Origin: Actinocatenispora sp036503555
GTDB taxonomy: Bacteria > Actinomycetota > Actinomycetes > Mycobacteriales > Micromonosporaceae
Assembly: GCA_036503555.1 (NCBI GenBank)
Contig: DASXWQ010000074.1
Span: 1-64,000, forward strand
Length of the DNA stretch: 64,000 nt
Direction: 5' to 3'
Each line of letters begins with the position of its first letter. Position 1 is the stretch's first letter. Shown in pieces: positions 54,092 to 63,494 of this stretch. The translations under genes and the position numbers were made by a program. Below the pieces are notes generated by a model. The model was given only the letters and a program-made list of their open reading frames with translations. It had not been told where the DNA came from and searched no databases.

Positions 54092-54184
54092 GGCGTACCT
54101 GAGCTTTCCGGGCGGTGCCCCGACTGTCGGCGGCATGGGGGATGGCGCGAGCTAGACAGTAGTCGCCCGAAGCGAACCGGGCGA

Positions 54185-55027
54185 TCAGCCGAAGAGCGGG
54201 AAGCGCGTCCCGGCAAGCACGCGGGCCTCGGCCGGCGTCAGTGCCTCCCGCCCCGTGCCCTTCAACGCGTACCGCAGGTCCGTCCAGCCGGGCCGCGGAA
54301 TCCCGGCGCCGAGCAGCCCGTCGAGCGTGCGCCGCACCAGGGCGAGCGGTACCGGATCGGGGGTCGGCACGTCGGCCAGGTCGACGGTCAGGTCCAGCCG
54401 GTGTACGCACGCCTCGACGGCCAGCGTGGCCAGCAGGTCCGGCAGGGCGAGCACGTGCCGCTGGGTGACGAGTCGACTGTCCGCGGCCGTCGTCCGCGCC
54501 GCCCGTACCACCGCGGCTGACGTCTCGTCCCAGAGCTGCACCAGGGTCCGCGGCCGGAACGCCGACGCCGCGACCCGCACCGCGCGGGCGTGCTCGTTCG
54601 CCCCGGGCGCCCCGCTCGGAAAGCTCCGCCAGTACGTGATGAAGTCGGTGTCCGCGACGCCCTCGTCGGGCGTGGCCAGCGCGATCAGCGCCCGCTGCCC
54701 GTCGAGCAGCACGTGGTAGAGCACGTCAACGACGGACCATCCGGTGCACCGGGTCGGCCGCATCAGGTCCGCGTCGGGCCGCCCCGTCACGGTCTCCGTC
54801 AGCTGCCCGTACGCCGCGGCCAGCGCGGCGAGCCCCTGCTCGCGGGTGACCGCGGCGGGCTCGGCCGCGGGTACGGTGCGTTCGTCCGTCGCGGCCACCG
54901 GGGGGACGGTGCCGGGGAGCGCGGCGTTCGGGGGCGGGAGTGTCGTGTCGACCGGTGGGACGGCGGGGTCGGGCGCGGGACCGTCCGCTGTCCCGGGGCG
55001 TACTCTTATGCCTCTTCTACCGTGCAT
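54185..55027 (-). CDS. DinB-like/mycothiol-dependent maleylpyruvate isomerase-family protein
   Basis: 280 aa from the ATG at 55027. The first 60 residues are Pro/Ala-rich and may be untranslated if a later start is used. The core starts at REQGLAALAAAYGQLTETVT and has the family signature RPTRCTGWSVVDVLYHVLLD (metal-binding His), a second histidine in VEACVHRLDLTVDLADVP, and a C-terminal domain. Members bind a divalent metal and often use mycothiol, the actinobacterial thiol. The reaction is unknown. Confidence 0.83.
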   Translation of the reverse strand: MHGRRGIRVRPGTADGPAPDPAVPPVDTTLPPPNAALPGTVPPVAATDERTVPAAEPAAVTREQGLAALAAAYGQLTETVTGRPDADLMRPTRCTGWSVVDVLYHVLLDGQRALIALATPDEGVADTDFITYWRSFPSGAPGANEHARAVRVAASAFRPRTLVQLWDETSAAVVRAARTTAADSRLVTQRHVLALPDLLATLAVEACVHRLDLTVDLADVPTPDPVPLALVRRTLDGLLGAGIPRPGWTDLRYALKGTGREALTPAEARVLAGTRFPLFG

Positions 55028-55197
55028 TAGCTACCTATGCCCCGTTGAGATCGGTAAACGCCGGTACGTGGAGAATAGTCCACACCCATCGTTCGACTCT
55101 CCCATACCGTTCCGTTGCACGATGTCGCCGGCAGGACAATGCGCGTTACCGGGCGGGCAGCGTACCGCCGGCCGCGCTCGGGCGTCTGGAGGACCCG

Positions 55198-55332
55198 ATG
55201 TCACCCATGCCTGAAATGTACCTGAACGGGCTTGTTGTTCGACAGCAACGGCTTTCCCGGGACGAAACCCCGCCCAGGATGGGGCGTGTGCGTTGTCGTC
55301 CCGATCATCGATCGGGCACCCTTGAGCCGTGA
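55198..55332 (+). CDS. Small ORF translationally coupled to the dynamin-like GTPase gene
   Basis: 44 aa from the ATG at 55198, with a GGAGGA site 4 bases ahead. Its TGA overlaps the GTG of the GTPase gene by 4 bases (GTGA), like real coupled genes in this window. The peptide starts MSPMPEMYLNGLVVRQQRLS and is basic (ending in RCRPDHRSGTLEP). Codon third positions are less GC-biased than in the neighbours, so it may be a leader ORF that times GTPase translation rather than a functional protein. Confidence 0.5.
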   Translation: MSPMPEMYLNGLVVRQQRLSRDETPPRMGRVRCRPDHRSGTLEP

Positions 55333-58300
55333 CGACGCAGGGGGGTACCGGCGTCGCACCAGCCGGAGATCACCAATCCGCTCCGGACGGCCGAGCCGAC
55401 CGCGGACTCCGCGGCGGGCATGACGTCGGCCGGCCGGCCGATCCGGACGACGCCCGGTCGAGGTCCCCAGAGGATCCGACCGGGCGCCCGACCGATCCTC
55501 CGGAGCTGGCGCGTGCGGTACCGGACGAGCAGGTGACGCCGACGGGGCACGATGCCCCGCCGGCGCCCGCTGCCACCCCCAACGAGGTGGCCGGGGTGGC
55601 CGACCTCGACGCGCTGGGTACGGCGGTGCTGGCCGAGGCGTTGCGCGGGGTGCGGGAGGCGGTCGCCGGGGCGCGGTTCGCGCTGACCACGGACGGGGCC
55701 GAGGAGGCGCGGCGGAGCGTACGGGAGATCGCCGGGCAGCTCGACGACTACCTGAGCCCGCGGCTCGCCACCCTGTCCGGACCGCTGCTCGTGGTGGTCT
55801 GCGGGCCGACCGGGGCGGGCAAGTCCACGCTGGTCAACAGCCTGGTACGGGCGCCGGTCAGCGAGGCCGGCGCGCTGCGACCCACGACCCGGGCGCCGGT
55901 CCTCGCCGCGAGCCCGGCGGACGCGGCCTGGTTCGGCCGGCCGCACCTGCTGCCGACGTTCGCGCGGACCGGAGCGACCCCGCCGGACGGGCGCAACCTG
56001 CAGGTCGTGACCGCGACGGCGCTGCCGTCCGGGCTGGCGTTGCTGGACGCGCCGGACGTCGACTCGGTCGTCGCCGGCAACCGGGACATCGCCGCCGAGC
56101 TGATGGCCGCCGCCGACCTGTGGCTGTTCGTCACCACCGCCTCCCGGTACGCGGACGACACGGCCTGGCAGATCCTCGACGAGGCGCGGGACCGCGACGT
56201 CGGTGTCGCGGTCGTGCTGGACCGGGTGCCGCCGGACGCCGGCCGGGCCGTACGACGGGACCTGGCGGCGCTGCTGGAGGACGCCGACCTGCCCGACGCG
56301 CCGATGTTCGAGCTGGCCGAGTCGCCCGTCGACCACGAGGGTCTGCTGCCCGACGACGCGGTCGCCCCGGTACGCGACTGGCTGGTCCGGCTCGCCGGCG
56401 ACGCGCACGAGTCCGCGCTCGTCGCCCGGCAGACCCTCGACGGGGCCGTCGGTACGCTCCCGGACCGGCTCGCCGCCCTCGCCGACGAGTCCGACGCGCA
56501 GCTGGCCGCCGCCGAGGAGCTGCGTACCAGCGCACACGCGGCGCACCGGGCCGCGATGTCCACAGTGGACGAAGCGGTACGCGACGGCGGGCTGCTCGCC
56601 GGCGAGCTCGCCGCCCGGTGGGACGAGCTGATCGCCAGCGGTGAGCTGCTCCGCGCCGTCCGCTCCCGGTCCGGCCGGCTCTGGGACCAGCTCAGCGTGT
56701 CCCTCGCCGGGCGCGCTGAGCCGGGCAGCCATTTCGTACCGGCGGCCGAGCAGGCGCTGCGGACGCTGTTCACCGACACGCTCACCGAGGCGGCCCGGCG
56801 TACCGCCGAGGACTGGGGTGCTTCGCCGGCCGGTGCCGCGCTGTTGCCCGACGTGGCCGACGCGTCCGACGAGGACCCGGTGACCGCGTGGTTCGACGAC
56901 CTCGTCGAGTGGGTGCGCACCGACTCCGGCCAGCGCTCCGTCGCCCGCCAGACCACCTACACGCTGCACGCCGTACGGCTGATGGTGCTGGTCGCCGCGC
57001 TCGTCGCACCCGCACGCACCACCGCGACCGGGACCGAGCGCGCCATGCTCGACACCGTCCTCGCCGACCCGGTCGTACGCCGGCTCGCGCCCAAGGCCCG
57101 CGACGGGCTGACCGCGCGGTTCCACACCGTCGCCGAGTCCCGACGCAAGGGGTACGACGCGGTCCTCAACCGGGTCACCGTCGACGAACGTACGGGTGAG
57201 CGGCTGCGCACCGCGGCCATCGCGCTCGGGCCGGCACGGACGGCCGCCGCGCTCGCCCCCGGGTACCGCCCGCTGCCGGCGCCGGTGCCGCCCACCCCGC
57301 CGGCCGCGCCCGCCGTCACCGGAGGCGACCTGCCCGGGCCGGACGACCCGCTGTTCCATCCCGCCGCCCCGGCACCCGGGCGTACCGGCGGGGAGGTGCT
57401 GCGAACCGAGGCCGCCTTCCTCCCGCCCGCACCGACGCCGTCCGACGCGCTGGACGCCGTACCCGGCCCGGCGGACACCGCAGCGCCGACCGCTCCCGAC
57501 CCGGCAGCCGGCGATGCGCCGACCGCTCCCGACCCGGCAGCCGGCGATGCGCCGACCGCTTCCCATCCGGCGGGCGCCGAGGCGCCGGCCGTCGCCGATC
57601 CGGCGGACACCGACCCGTCGGCGGCTCCCGAGCCGGCGGACGCCGAAGCGACGCCCGCCCGCGATCTGGCGGACACCGAAGCGCCCGCCGCGCCCGTTCC
57701 GGCGGACGCAGTAGCGCCGACGACGGCGTCCCACGCGCCCGAGGCGGCGCGCGCCGAGACACCGGCAGCGGCAGCGGATACGCATGCACCGACGGAGGCG
57801 TCAGGCCCGGTCGATACCGAGTCGACCGAGCCGGTCGCGGTTGGCATGGCTGACACCGGGGTGTTGGCCGAGGCAGGCGATGCGACCGGCGCGGACGAGG
57901 ACGCCCCGACGACGTGGCCACCGAAACCGTCCACAGTGGACGATGAGCCGGCCGGCCCATCGCGCGACGAGGCTCGGTCGCCGGACGCCCCGCCCCGCAA
58001 CTCGACGCCCGGCCCCCACCCGCCGACGGACGCCGAAGCCGACACGGCAGGCGACTCGCGCCCCGCGGACGGCGACGCCGGAAGCGGTGCCGCTCAGACG
58101 GCGGCCGACGTGGACGACGCAGACCCCACAGGTACCGACGGCGTGGGCGAGGCCAGCGCCCTTCCGGCGGCCCCGGACGAGGGCTCGCCGGACGGCGGAG
58201 ACGCTGGCGGGGCCGTTGCCGCGCCGAATCACCAGGCTTCGGCGGACGATCCGCAGGACGGCGGGACCAGCTCCGATGCGGGCGTACCGGACGGCCAGGA

Positions 58301-58733
58301 CTCGACAGCGGATGGCGCGACGGGCGCCGGCGCGACCGTGGCGGACGACCAGGACGCGACGGGCGCCCAGCAGGATGCCGGGGCCGTCGCGGACGGCGAG
58401 AGGGCCGCGGACGACGGCCGTACGCCGGGGGCCGACGAGCCGGCCGAGGCGGACGACCCGGTGTCGGAAGCCGACGGGTCCGCCCAGGCGGGCGACGCAC
58501 GCTCGGAGACCGACGAGCCGGCCCAGACGGCCGACACACGGTCCGACGCCGACGGGGCGGACGCGACGGACGACGCGGGGTCGGGGGCCAGCGGGTCGGC
58601 CGAGGCGGAGGACGCACGGTCGGAAGCCGACGGGGCGGACGCGACGGACGACGCGGGGTCGCCGGGAGATGAGGCTTCGGAGCGGCGGGACGGATCCGCC
58701 GGTACGGGGCAGACGACAGCGGAGGACGCATGA
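55329..58733 (+). CDS. Dynamin-like GTPase with long acidic C-terminal region (first of pair)
   Basis: 1134 aa from a GTG at 55329. G1/P-loop VVCGPTGAGKSTLVNSLVRA lies near 155-174, a G2-region Thr in RPTTRAPV, and the G3-like motif LALLDAPDVDSVVAGN near 238-253. A helical stalk-like region follows up to about 640. The last 480 residues are Asp/Ala/Pro-rich, acidic and repetitive, with a perfect 33-base DNA repeat at 57483-57548. Bacterial dynamin-like pairs act at membranes, for example DynA/DynB at Streptomyces sporulation septa; this parallel is inferred. It is coupled to the next gene by ATGA. Confidence 0.85.
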   Translation: MTTQGGTGVAPAGDHQSAPDGRADRGLRGGHDVGRPADPDDARSRSPEDPTGRPTDPPELARAVPDEQVTPTGHDAPPAPAATPNEVAGVADLDALGTAVLAEALRGVREAVAGARFALTTDGAEEARRSVREIAGQLDDYLSPRLATLSGPLLVVVCGPTGAGKSTLVNSLVRAPVSEAGALRPTTRAPVLAASPADAAWFGRPHLLPTFARTGATPPDGRNLQVVTATALPSGLALLDAPDVDSVVAGNRDIAAELMAAADLWLFVTTASRYADDTAWQILDEARDRDVGVAVVLDRVPPDAGRAVRRDLAALLEDADLPDAPMFELAESPVDHEGLLPDDAVAPVRDWLVRLAGDAHESALVARQTLDGAVGTLPDRLAALADESDAQLAAAEELRTSAHAAHRAAMSTVDEAVRDGGLLAGELAARWDELIASGELLRAVRSRSGRLWDQLSVSLAGRAEPGSHFVPAAEQALRTLFTDTLTEAARRTAEDWGASPAGAALLPDVADASDEDPVTAWFDDLVEWVRTDSGQRSVARQTTYTLHAVRLMVLVAALVAPARTTATGTERAMLDTVLADPVVRRLAPKARDGLTARFHTVAESRRKGYDAVLNRVTVDERTGERLRTAAIALGPARTAAALAPGYRPLPAPVPPTPPAAPAVTGGDLPGPDDPLFHPAAPAPGRTGGEVLRTEAAFLPPAPTPSDALDAVPGPADTAAPTAPDPAAGDAPTAPDPAAGDAPTASHPAGAEAPAVADPADTDPSAAPEPADAEATPARDLADTEAPAAPVPADAVAPTTASHAPEAARAETPAAAADTHAPTEASGPVDTESTEPVAVGMADTGVLAEAGDATGADEDAPTTWPPKPSTVDDEPAGPSRDEARSPDAPPRNSTPGPHPPTDAEADTAGDSRPADGDAGSGAAQTAADVDDADPTGTDGVGEASALPAAPDEGSPDGGDAGGAVAAPNHQASADDPQDGGTSSDAGVPDGQDSTADGATGAGATVADDQDATGAQQDAGAVADGERAADDGRTPGADEPAEADDPVSEADGSAQAGDARSETDEPAQTADTRSDADGADATDDAGSGASGSAEAEDARSEADGADATDDAGSPGDEASERRDGSAGTGQTTAEDA

Positions 58734-61276
58734 TCCGGCCCGACTCGGCCGCACGTCGCGACGCCGAGGACAGCGGCGCGGACGTACAGGCGTGGATCCA
58801 GCAGCTCGCCTCGGACGATCCGATCGGCCCGCCGGACGACGAGTCCGCGCCGGCCGGGGCGGACGCGAACGAGTCGGGGACGTCGAGCCAGCCGGGCATG
58901 GCCGACGAGGTATCGGCCGATCCGGCGCCGCGCCGGCGCGGGTGGCGCGGCCTGCGTACGGGGCGGCGTCGCGCCGACGAGCCCGTACCCGCGGACGAGC
59001 CGAACGCACCGGATGCCACCGTGGCCGACGACACGGACGAGCCCGCCGCGACCGACCCGAGCACCGACGACACGGCGGGCACGGACGCACGCGTACCGGC
59101 GACGCACCACGCGCCACCCGGCGAACCCGCCGCGGCCCGCCACGCGCCGCCCGGCGAACCCGTCGCGGCCCGCCGCGCGGCGCCCGGCGCCCCGCAGGAC
59201 CCGGTGACCGAAGGCCGCCCAGGAACGCAACGCACAGCCCCCGACGAGCCCACCGAGAGCCGGCGCGACGAGCCCACCGAGGCGGGGCACGGCAAACCCA
59301 CCGGTGCGCGGCGAGCGGGATTCGGCGTACCCGAGGGCAAGCGACGCGCGACCTCCGGCCGGCGGCACCTGGCGCCCGGCGAAGCCGTCAAGCCGTCCGA
59401 CGAACCGGCACAGCGCGCGACGTCGGACGAGCCCGCCACCGAGGAGACGCAGCACGCGACGACGGGCGAACCCGAGGCGCAGGCGGGGGACGGGCGGGCC
59501 GATCCGCTCGCCGTACCGCGCCGTCACGGGCGCCCCGCGGACTCGCCGTCGTCCGCCAAGGCGCCGGCCGACCTGGCCGTCGAGGCGACCCGGGGGCGGC
59601 ATCTCGACGCTCCGCCGGAACGCGACGCGCCCACCGACAGCGACGCACGGGGCAACGGCGACGCGCGGGGCGGTGGCGACGCGCGGGGCGCGGCGGTGCG
59701 GTTGGCGGCGCTGGCGGAGTTCGTCGCGGCGACGGAGGACAGCGTGCCGGCCGACCGGCTGGCGCCGGCGCGCGAGCTGATCGGCCGGGCCGGCGAACGG
59801 TTGGAGCTGTCCGACCGGCACACCGTCGTCGTGCTCGCCGGTACCACCGGCAGCGGCAAGTCGAGCCTGTTCAACGCGCTGTCCGGCCTGGACCTGTCCC
59901 GCGTCGGGGTACGCCGGCCGACCACCGCTGAGCTGCACGGCTGCGTCTGGGATCCGGACGGCGCGCCGGAGCTGCTGGACTGGTTGGGTGTGCCGGAGCG
60001 GCGCCGGACGGTACGGGAGAGCGTGCTGGACGGCGACGCGCAGAAGGCGCTGCGCGGCCTGATCCTGCTGGACCTGCCGGACTTCGACTCGGTGGAGGAG
60101 GCGCACCGGGCGGAGGTGGACCGGCTGGTCGGCGTGGTGGATCTGGTGATCTGGGTGGTCGATCCGCAGAAGTACGCCGACCGCACCCTGCACGAGAAGT
60201 ACCTGAGTCCGCTGGTGGCGCGCGCGGCGTCGACGGCGGTGGTGTTGAACCAGGCCGACCGGCTGAGCGCGGTGGACGCCGACCGGTGCGCCGAGGATCT
60301 GGGCCGGCTGCTGGTGGAGGACGGCCTGGGGTCGGTGCCGCTGCACCTGACGTCGGCGCGCACCGGCGCGGGCGTGGCGGAGCTGCGTACGGTGCTGGCC
60401 GGTGCGGTGCGCGACCGGCGTGCCGCGGCCCGGCGTGTCGCGGCCGACCTGGACGTGGTCGCCGCCGACCTGACCGATCTGGCCCCGCCGGACGCCGACG
60501 ACGCGCTGGCCGTCGAGGAGCGCGCCGGGGCGGGCCTGCCGGATCGCGTCGCCGAGCTGGCGGGCGTACCCGGGTTGTTGGACGTGGCGGAGCAGGACTA
60601 CCGGCGGCGGGCCCGGCGCGCGACGGGGTGGCTGTTCGTACGGTGGGCGTTCGGTGGGCGCAACGTCCGCCGCCAGCTCGAACAGGAGCGGTACGACCTG
60701 GACTGGCTGGACGATCCGGCCAGCCGGACCGCCGAGAAGCCCGCCGCGGCACCTGCCGGCGGGCAGCGCCGTTTCGGTCTCGCCGGCGTACTCCGGGGCT
60801 ACCTCGACGCGGTCGCTGGGCACCTGCCCGCGGCCTGGCTGGGCGCCGCCCGTACGGCCGTCGCGACGCAGGCGCCCGGCCTGGTCGACCGGTTGTCCCG
60901 GCTCACCGCCATCGCCACCCGCCCGGTACGCCCCGGCTGGTGGCTCGCCGTGACCGTGGTCCAGTGGGTGTTCGGTGGCTGCGCGGTCGTCGGTGCGGTC
61001 GGCCTGGTCGCCGCCGCCTTCGGGTACGCGCCGCTGCCGGTCGCGCTGCCGCTGCTGCTTCTGCTGGGTGGCCTGGCGCTCGGGGTGCTGCTCGCGGTGG
61101 CCGCGGTGCCGCTGGTCCGGGCGGGTGCCCGGGAGCACCGCCGGGCGACCGAGATGCAGCTGCGGTCGGCCGTGGTCGCCGCCGCGACCTCGTGCGTACG
61201 GGAGCCGGTGCGGGCCGAGCTGACCGCGTACGAGCGGGCCCGGGCCACGCTCCGCACCGTCCGAAGTGGACGCTGA
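58730..61276 (+). CDS. Dynamin-like GTPase with transmembrane hairpin (second of pair)
   Basis: 848 aa. The first 320 residues are disordered and charged. The GTPase core follows: VVVLAGTTGSGKSSLFNALS (G1, near 363-382), RRPTTAELHG (G2), LILLDLPDFDSVEEAH (G3, near 442-457) and STAVVLNQADRL (G4, NQAD near 507-510). After a helical region, two hydrophobic stretches (about 735-760 and 764-790) form a membrane hairpin, then a helical tail. The ATG overlaps the first GTPase's stop. A membrane-inserted partner for the soluble-looking first GTPase is the natural reading. Confidence 0.87.
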   Translation: MIRPDSAARRDAEDSGADVQAWIQQLASDDPIGPPDDESAPAGADANESGTSSQPGMADEVSADPAPRRRGWRGLRTGRRRADEPVPADEPNAPDATVADDTDEPAATDPSTDDTAGTDARVPATHHAPPGEPAAARHAPPGEPVAARRAAPGAPQDPVTEGRPGTQRTAPDEPTESRRDEPTEAGHGKPTGARRAGFGVPEGKRRATSGRRHLAPGEAVKPSDEPAQRATSDEPATEETQHATTGEPEAQAGDGRADPLAVPRRHGRPADSPSSAKAPADLAVEATRGRHLDAPPERDAPTDSDARGNGDARGGGDARGAAVRLAALAEFVAATEDSVPADRLAPARELIGRAGERLELSDRHTVVVLAGTTGSGKSSLFNALSGLDLSRVGVRRPTTAELHGCVWDPDGAPELLDWLGVPERRRTVRESVLDGDAQKALRGLILLDLPDFDSVEEAHRAEVDRLVGVVDLVIWVVDPQKYADRTLHEKYLSPLVARAASTAVVLNQADRLSAVDADRCAEDLGRLLVEDGLGSVPLHLTSARTGAGVAELRTVLAGAVRDRRAAARRVAADLDVVAADLTDLAPPDADDALAVEERAGAGLPDRVAELAGVPGLLDVAEQDYRRRARRATGWLFVRWAFGGRNVRRQLEQERYDLDWLDDPASRTAEKPAAAPAGGQRRFGLAGVLRGYLDAVAGHLPAAWLGAARTAVATQAPGLVDRLSRLTAIATRPVRPGWWLAVTVVQWVFGGCAVVGAVGLVAAAFGYAPLPVALPLLLLLGGLALGVLLAVAAVPLVRAGAREHRRATEMQLRSAVVAAATSCVREPVRAELTAYERARATLRTVRSGR

Positions 61277-61315
61277 CCCGCGGTACCGGTTGACCGCCGA
61301 TCCGCGACCGCCGCG

Positions 61316-61321
61316 TACGCT
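61316..61321 (+). promoter_or_regulatory. -10 box (TACGCT) for the gene at 61328
   Basis: TACGCT is followed by 6 bases and the ATG at 61328, so this gene need not depend on read-through from the GTPase operon. Confidence 0.5.
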
Positions 61322-61327
61322 TTGGTG

Positions 61328-62599
61328 ATGTCAGCCTCACGTGGACGACCCGGCGGCGGCAACACCCGGCCGGGGCAGCCCGGCGCCCGACGTGGCCGGG
61401 GTGCGGCGGCCCCGCGCCGCGAGTCCCGTGCGGACTTCTTCGCGCCGATTCTGGCGGCATGTGAGCCGATCGCCGACCTCGACACCGCGCTGGACGCGGA
61501 GTTGGCGGTCTCCGCCCTCCTCGGCGGGGCGTACGCGGCGGCGGACGAGGACCGCGCCGGCGCGGTCGCCCGGTTCTGCGACGACCTGATCGACGAGCTG
61601 TCGGACCGCGACGACGCGCTGTCCGGCGCGCTGTTGGCGGGCCTGGCCGGTGTCGCCCCGCCCGACGCCCGCGAACGTGCCGCCGAGCTGCTCGCCGACC
61701 GTTCCGGCCCGGCGTGGGCACCCGCGGTCGGCGCCGTCACCTGCACGGGCGCCTGGGCGATGAGCGACGTGTACGGCGACCAGACCGAGTACATCCTCGC
61801 CTTCGACTACGCCGACGCGAAGCTCGGCGGTCCGGCGCACGCGGTCTGCGTACTGGTGGACTTCAACCTCGGCATCGTGAAGGACTGCTGGGCCTCGCTG
61901 CACCCGGACGGCATCCTCGCGGACTGCCGGAAGAGCGCCGCCGAGGACGAGGACCTGCTGCTCGCGGAGGTCGACCCGGGCACGGTCGGCGTACGGGTGG
62001 CGGGCCTGTTCGCCGCCACGGACCGGTTGGAGACGCTGCCCGAGGCGCAGGGCCTGGCCGAGGAGCGCAGCGTGGTGCTGGCCCGGCTGTCGGCGCTGCC
62101 GGTGTCGGCGCCCGCGCCGGCGGCGACACCCGCCGACCTGGCCGAGATCGTCGAGGACTTCCTGGCCTCGCCGGAGGGCACGCTGGACGGCGCGCCCCGC
62201 GAGGTGGTCGACGCCTGCGCCCGGCTCGTCGTGGAGTACTCGCTGGCCGAGCACCGGGCGGACCCGCTGCGCTGGAGCCCGGTCGCGGTGGAGCTGTTCC
62301 TGCTCGACTGGGCGCCGCGCTCGGCGGTGATCGACGAGGAGTGCACCCGCTGGCTGCCCACCGTCCTCATCGCCTTCGTCACGTACGCGGGGCACCGCAG
62401 CGGCCTGCCGGAGCGTGCCGTGCAGGCGACGCAGGACGCGGTGAGCGAGCACATCCCGGCGTTCGCGGAGTCGATGGTCGGCGCGGACACCGAGCACGTG
62501 ACGGCGGCCCAGGTGGCCCGGTCCATGATCGCCGACGGCGTGGACCCCACCGACAACGCGGCCGTACGCGCCTGGCTCGACGCCCACATGCGTCCCTGA
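61328..62599 (+). CDS. Conserved hypothetical protein
   Basis: 423 aa from the ATG at 61328; TTG and GTG codons just ahead lie within the promoter. After a basic Gly/Arg-rich N-terminus (about 35 residues) the protein is mostly helical and acidic, with the well-ordered segments EYILAFDYADAKLGG, VCVLVDFNLGIVKDCWASLH and PDGILADCRKSAAEDEDLLL. I recall this pattern from other actinobacterial genomes but know no function. It has no signal peptide or TM helix. A terminator shared with the converging gene overlaps its stop. Confidence 0.85.
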   Translation: MSASRGRPGGGNTRPGQPGARRGRGAAAPRRESRADFFAPILAACEPIADLDTALDAELAVSALLGGAYAAADEDRAGAVARFCDDLIDELSDRDDALSGALLAGLAGVAPPDARERAAELLADRSGPAWAPAVGAVTCTGAWAMSDVYGDQTEYILAFDYADAKLGGPAHAVCVLVDFNLGIVKDCWASLHPDGILADCRKSAAEDEDLLLAEVDPGTVGVRVAGLFAATDRLETLPEAQGLAEERSVVLARLSALPVSAPAPAATPADLAEIVEDFLASPEGTLDGAPREVVDACARLVVEYSLAEHRADPLRWSPVAVELFLLDWAPRSAVIDEECTRWLPTVLIAFVTYAGHRSGLPERAVQATQDAVSEHIPAFAESMVGADTEHVTAAQVARSMIADGVDPTDNAAVRAWLDAHMRP

Positions 62600-62619
62600 C
62601 CCGGCCCGACGAGGGTCAG
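62596..62619. terminator. Small bidirectional hairpin across both stop codons
   Basis: CTGACCC and GGGTCAG are perfect arms that include the TGA of the rightward gene and the TGA of the leftward gene. Confidence 0.55.
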
Positions 62620-63494
62620 AATCCGCGGCGCGCGCCAGCTCCCCAGCCTGGCCGCGAAGCCCGCTTTCCCGCCGCGTGGTGCCGCACCGGCGCGGCCGTC
62701 CGCCCCTGGGCCCGACGATGCGCCGGCGGCAGGGTCACCCGGCCCGGCACGGTGATCCGGTACGCCGGCGGCGTCGTGCGGCCGACCACCGGGATCCGAA
62801 CACCGATCCGGTACCCGGTGCCCGGGGTCGGCGCCTGCCCGGGGCCGGCGGTACCGGCGGACTCGGGCGGGCGGCCGTGCGTGCCGGTGGACGGGCGGTG
62901 CGGGACGACTCGCGACGGAAAGCGCCATCCGGCCGGCAGGGTCCACCCGGTACCGGCGTGTCGTCCGGGCGCGCCGTGCCTGCCGCGGTGTGGGAGCCGG
63001 CGGCCGACGTCCTCGGGCCGGCGTACGGCGGGGTGGGCGGGGTGGGCGGCGTGACCGCGACCGTGGCCGGGTCGTACGGCGGGCCATGACGCGACGCCCG
63101 GTCCGGCCGGCTGGCCGGACGCGGCGTGCGGTCGGGCGGGCCTGGCGGGGCGGGATCCGCCGGAGCCGGCCTGCCGGTCCGGTACGACCACGGAACCGCC
63201 GCCGCGCGGCTTGCTGAGGAACGGCGTGGTGCTGGCGAGCGGCGCGCTGCGCAGCCGGTCGGTACCGGCGGCCATCAGGGCGATCGACGCGCCGACGGTG
63301 ATGACGGCGAGGCCGGCGAGTACGGCGGTGATGCGCCGGCTGGATGCCCCGTCGGTACGGAACCGGGGTGGGAGGTGGCCCCGCACGGCGCGGGCCAGTG
63401 CCCTCAAGTCCGACATATGCGGTAGCCCGTGTACGGCGGGAATCCCGAATCCGGTGGCGCGGCGTAACCGCGGCGCCTCGGTCGGCTCAGCCAC
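62616..63494 (-). CDS. One-TM protein with a basic Pro/Arg/His-rich tail
   Basis: 292 aa from a GTG at 63494, which lies 7 bases after a TACTCT -10 box; a longer in-frame extension upstream is rejected on that ground. Residues 1-53 are cytoplasmic and basic (DLRALARAVRGHLPPRFRTD). One TM helix (ITAVLAGLAVITVGASIALM, about 54-74) is followed by about 215 residues rich in Pro, Arg, His and Gly outside the membrane, including GTGYRIGVRIPVVGRTTPPA and YRITVPGRVTLPPAHRR. No family recognised. The tail could be wall-associated. Confidence 0.68.
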   Translation of the reverse strand: MAEPTEAPRLRRATGFGIPAVHGLPHMSDLRALARAVRGHLPPRFRTDGASSRRITAVLAGLAVITVGASIALMAAGTDRLRSAPLASTTPFLSKPRGGGSVVVPDRQAGSGGSRPARPARPHAASGQPAGPGVASWPAVRPGHGRGHAAHPAHPAVRRPEDVGRRLPHRGRHGAPGRHAGTGWTLPAGWRFPSRVVPHRPSTGTHGRPPESAGTAGPGQAPTPGTGYRIGVRIPVVGRTTPPAYRITVPGRVTLPPAHRRAQGRTAAPVRHHAAGKRASRPGWGAGARRGF

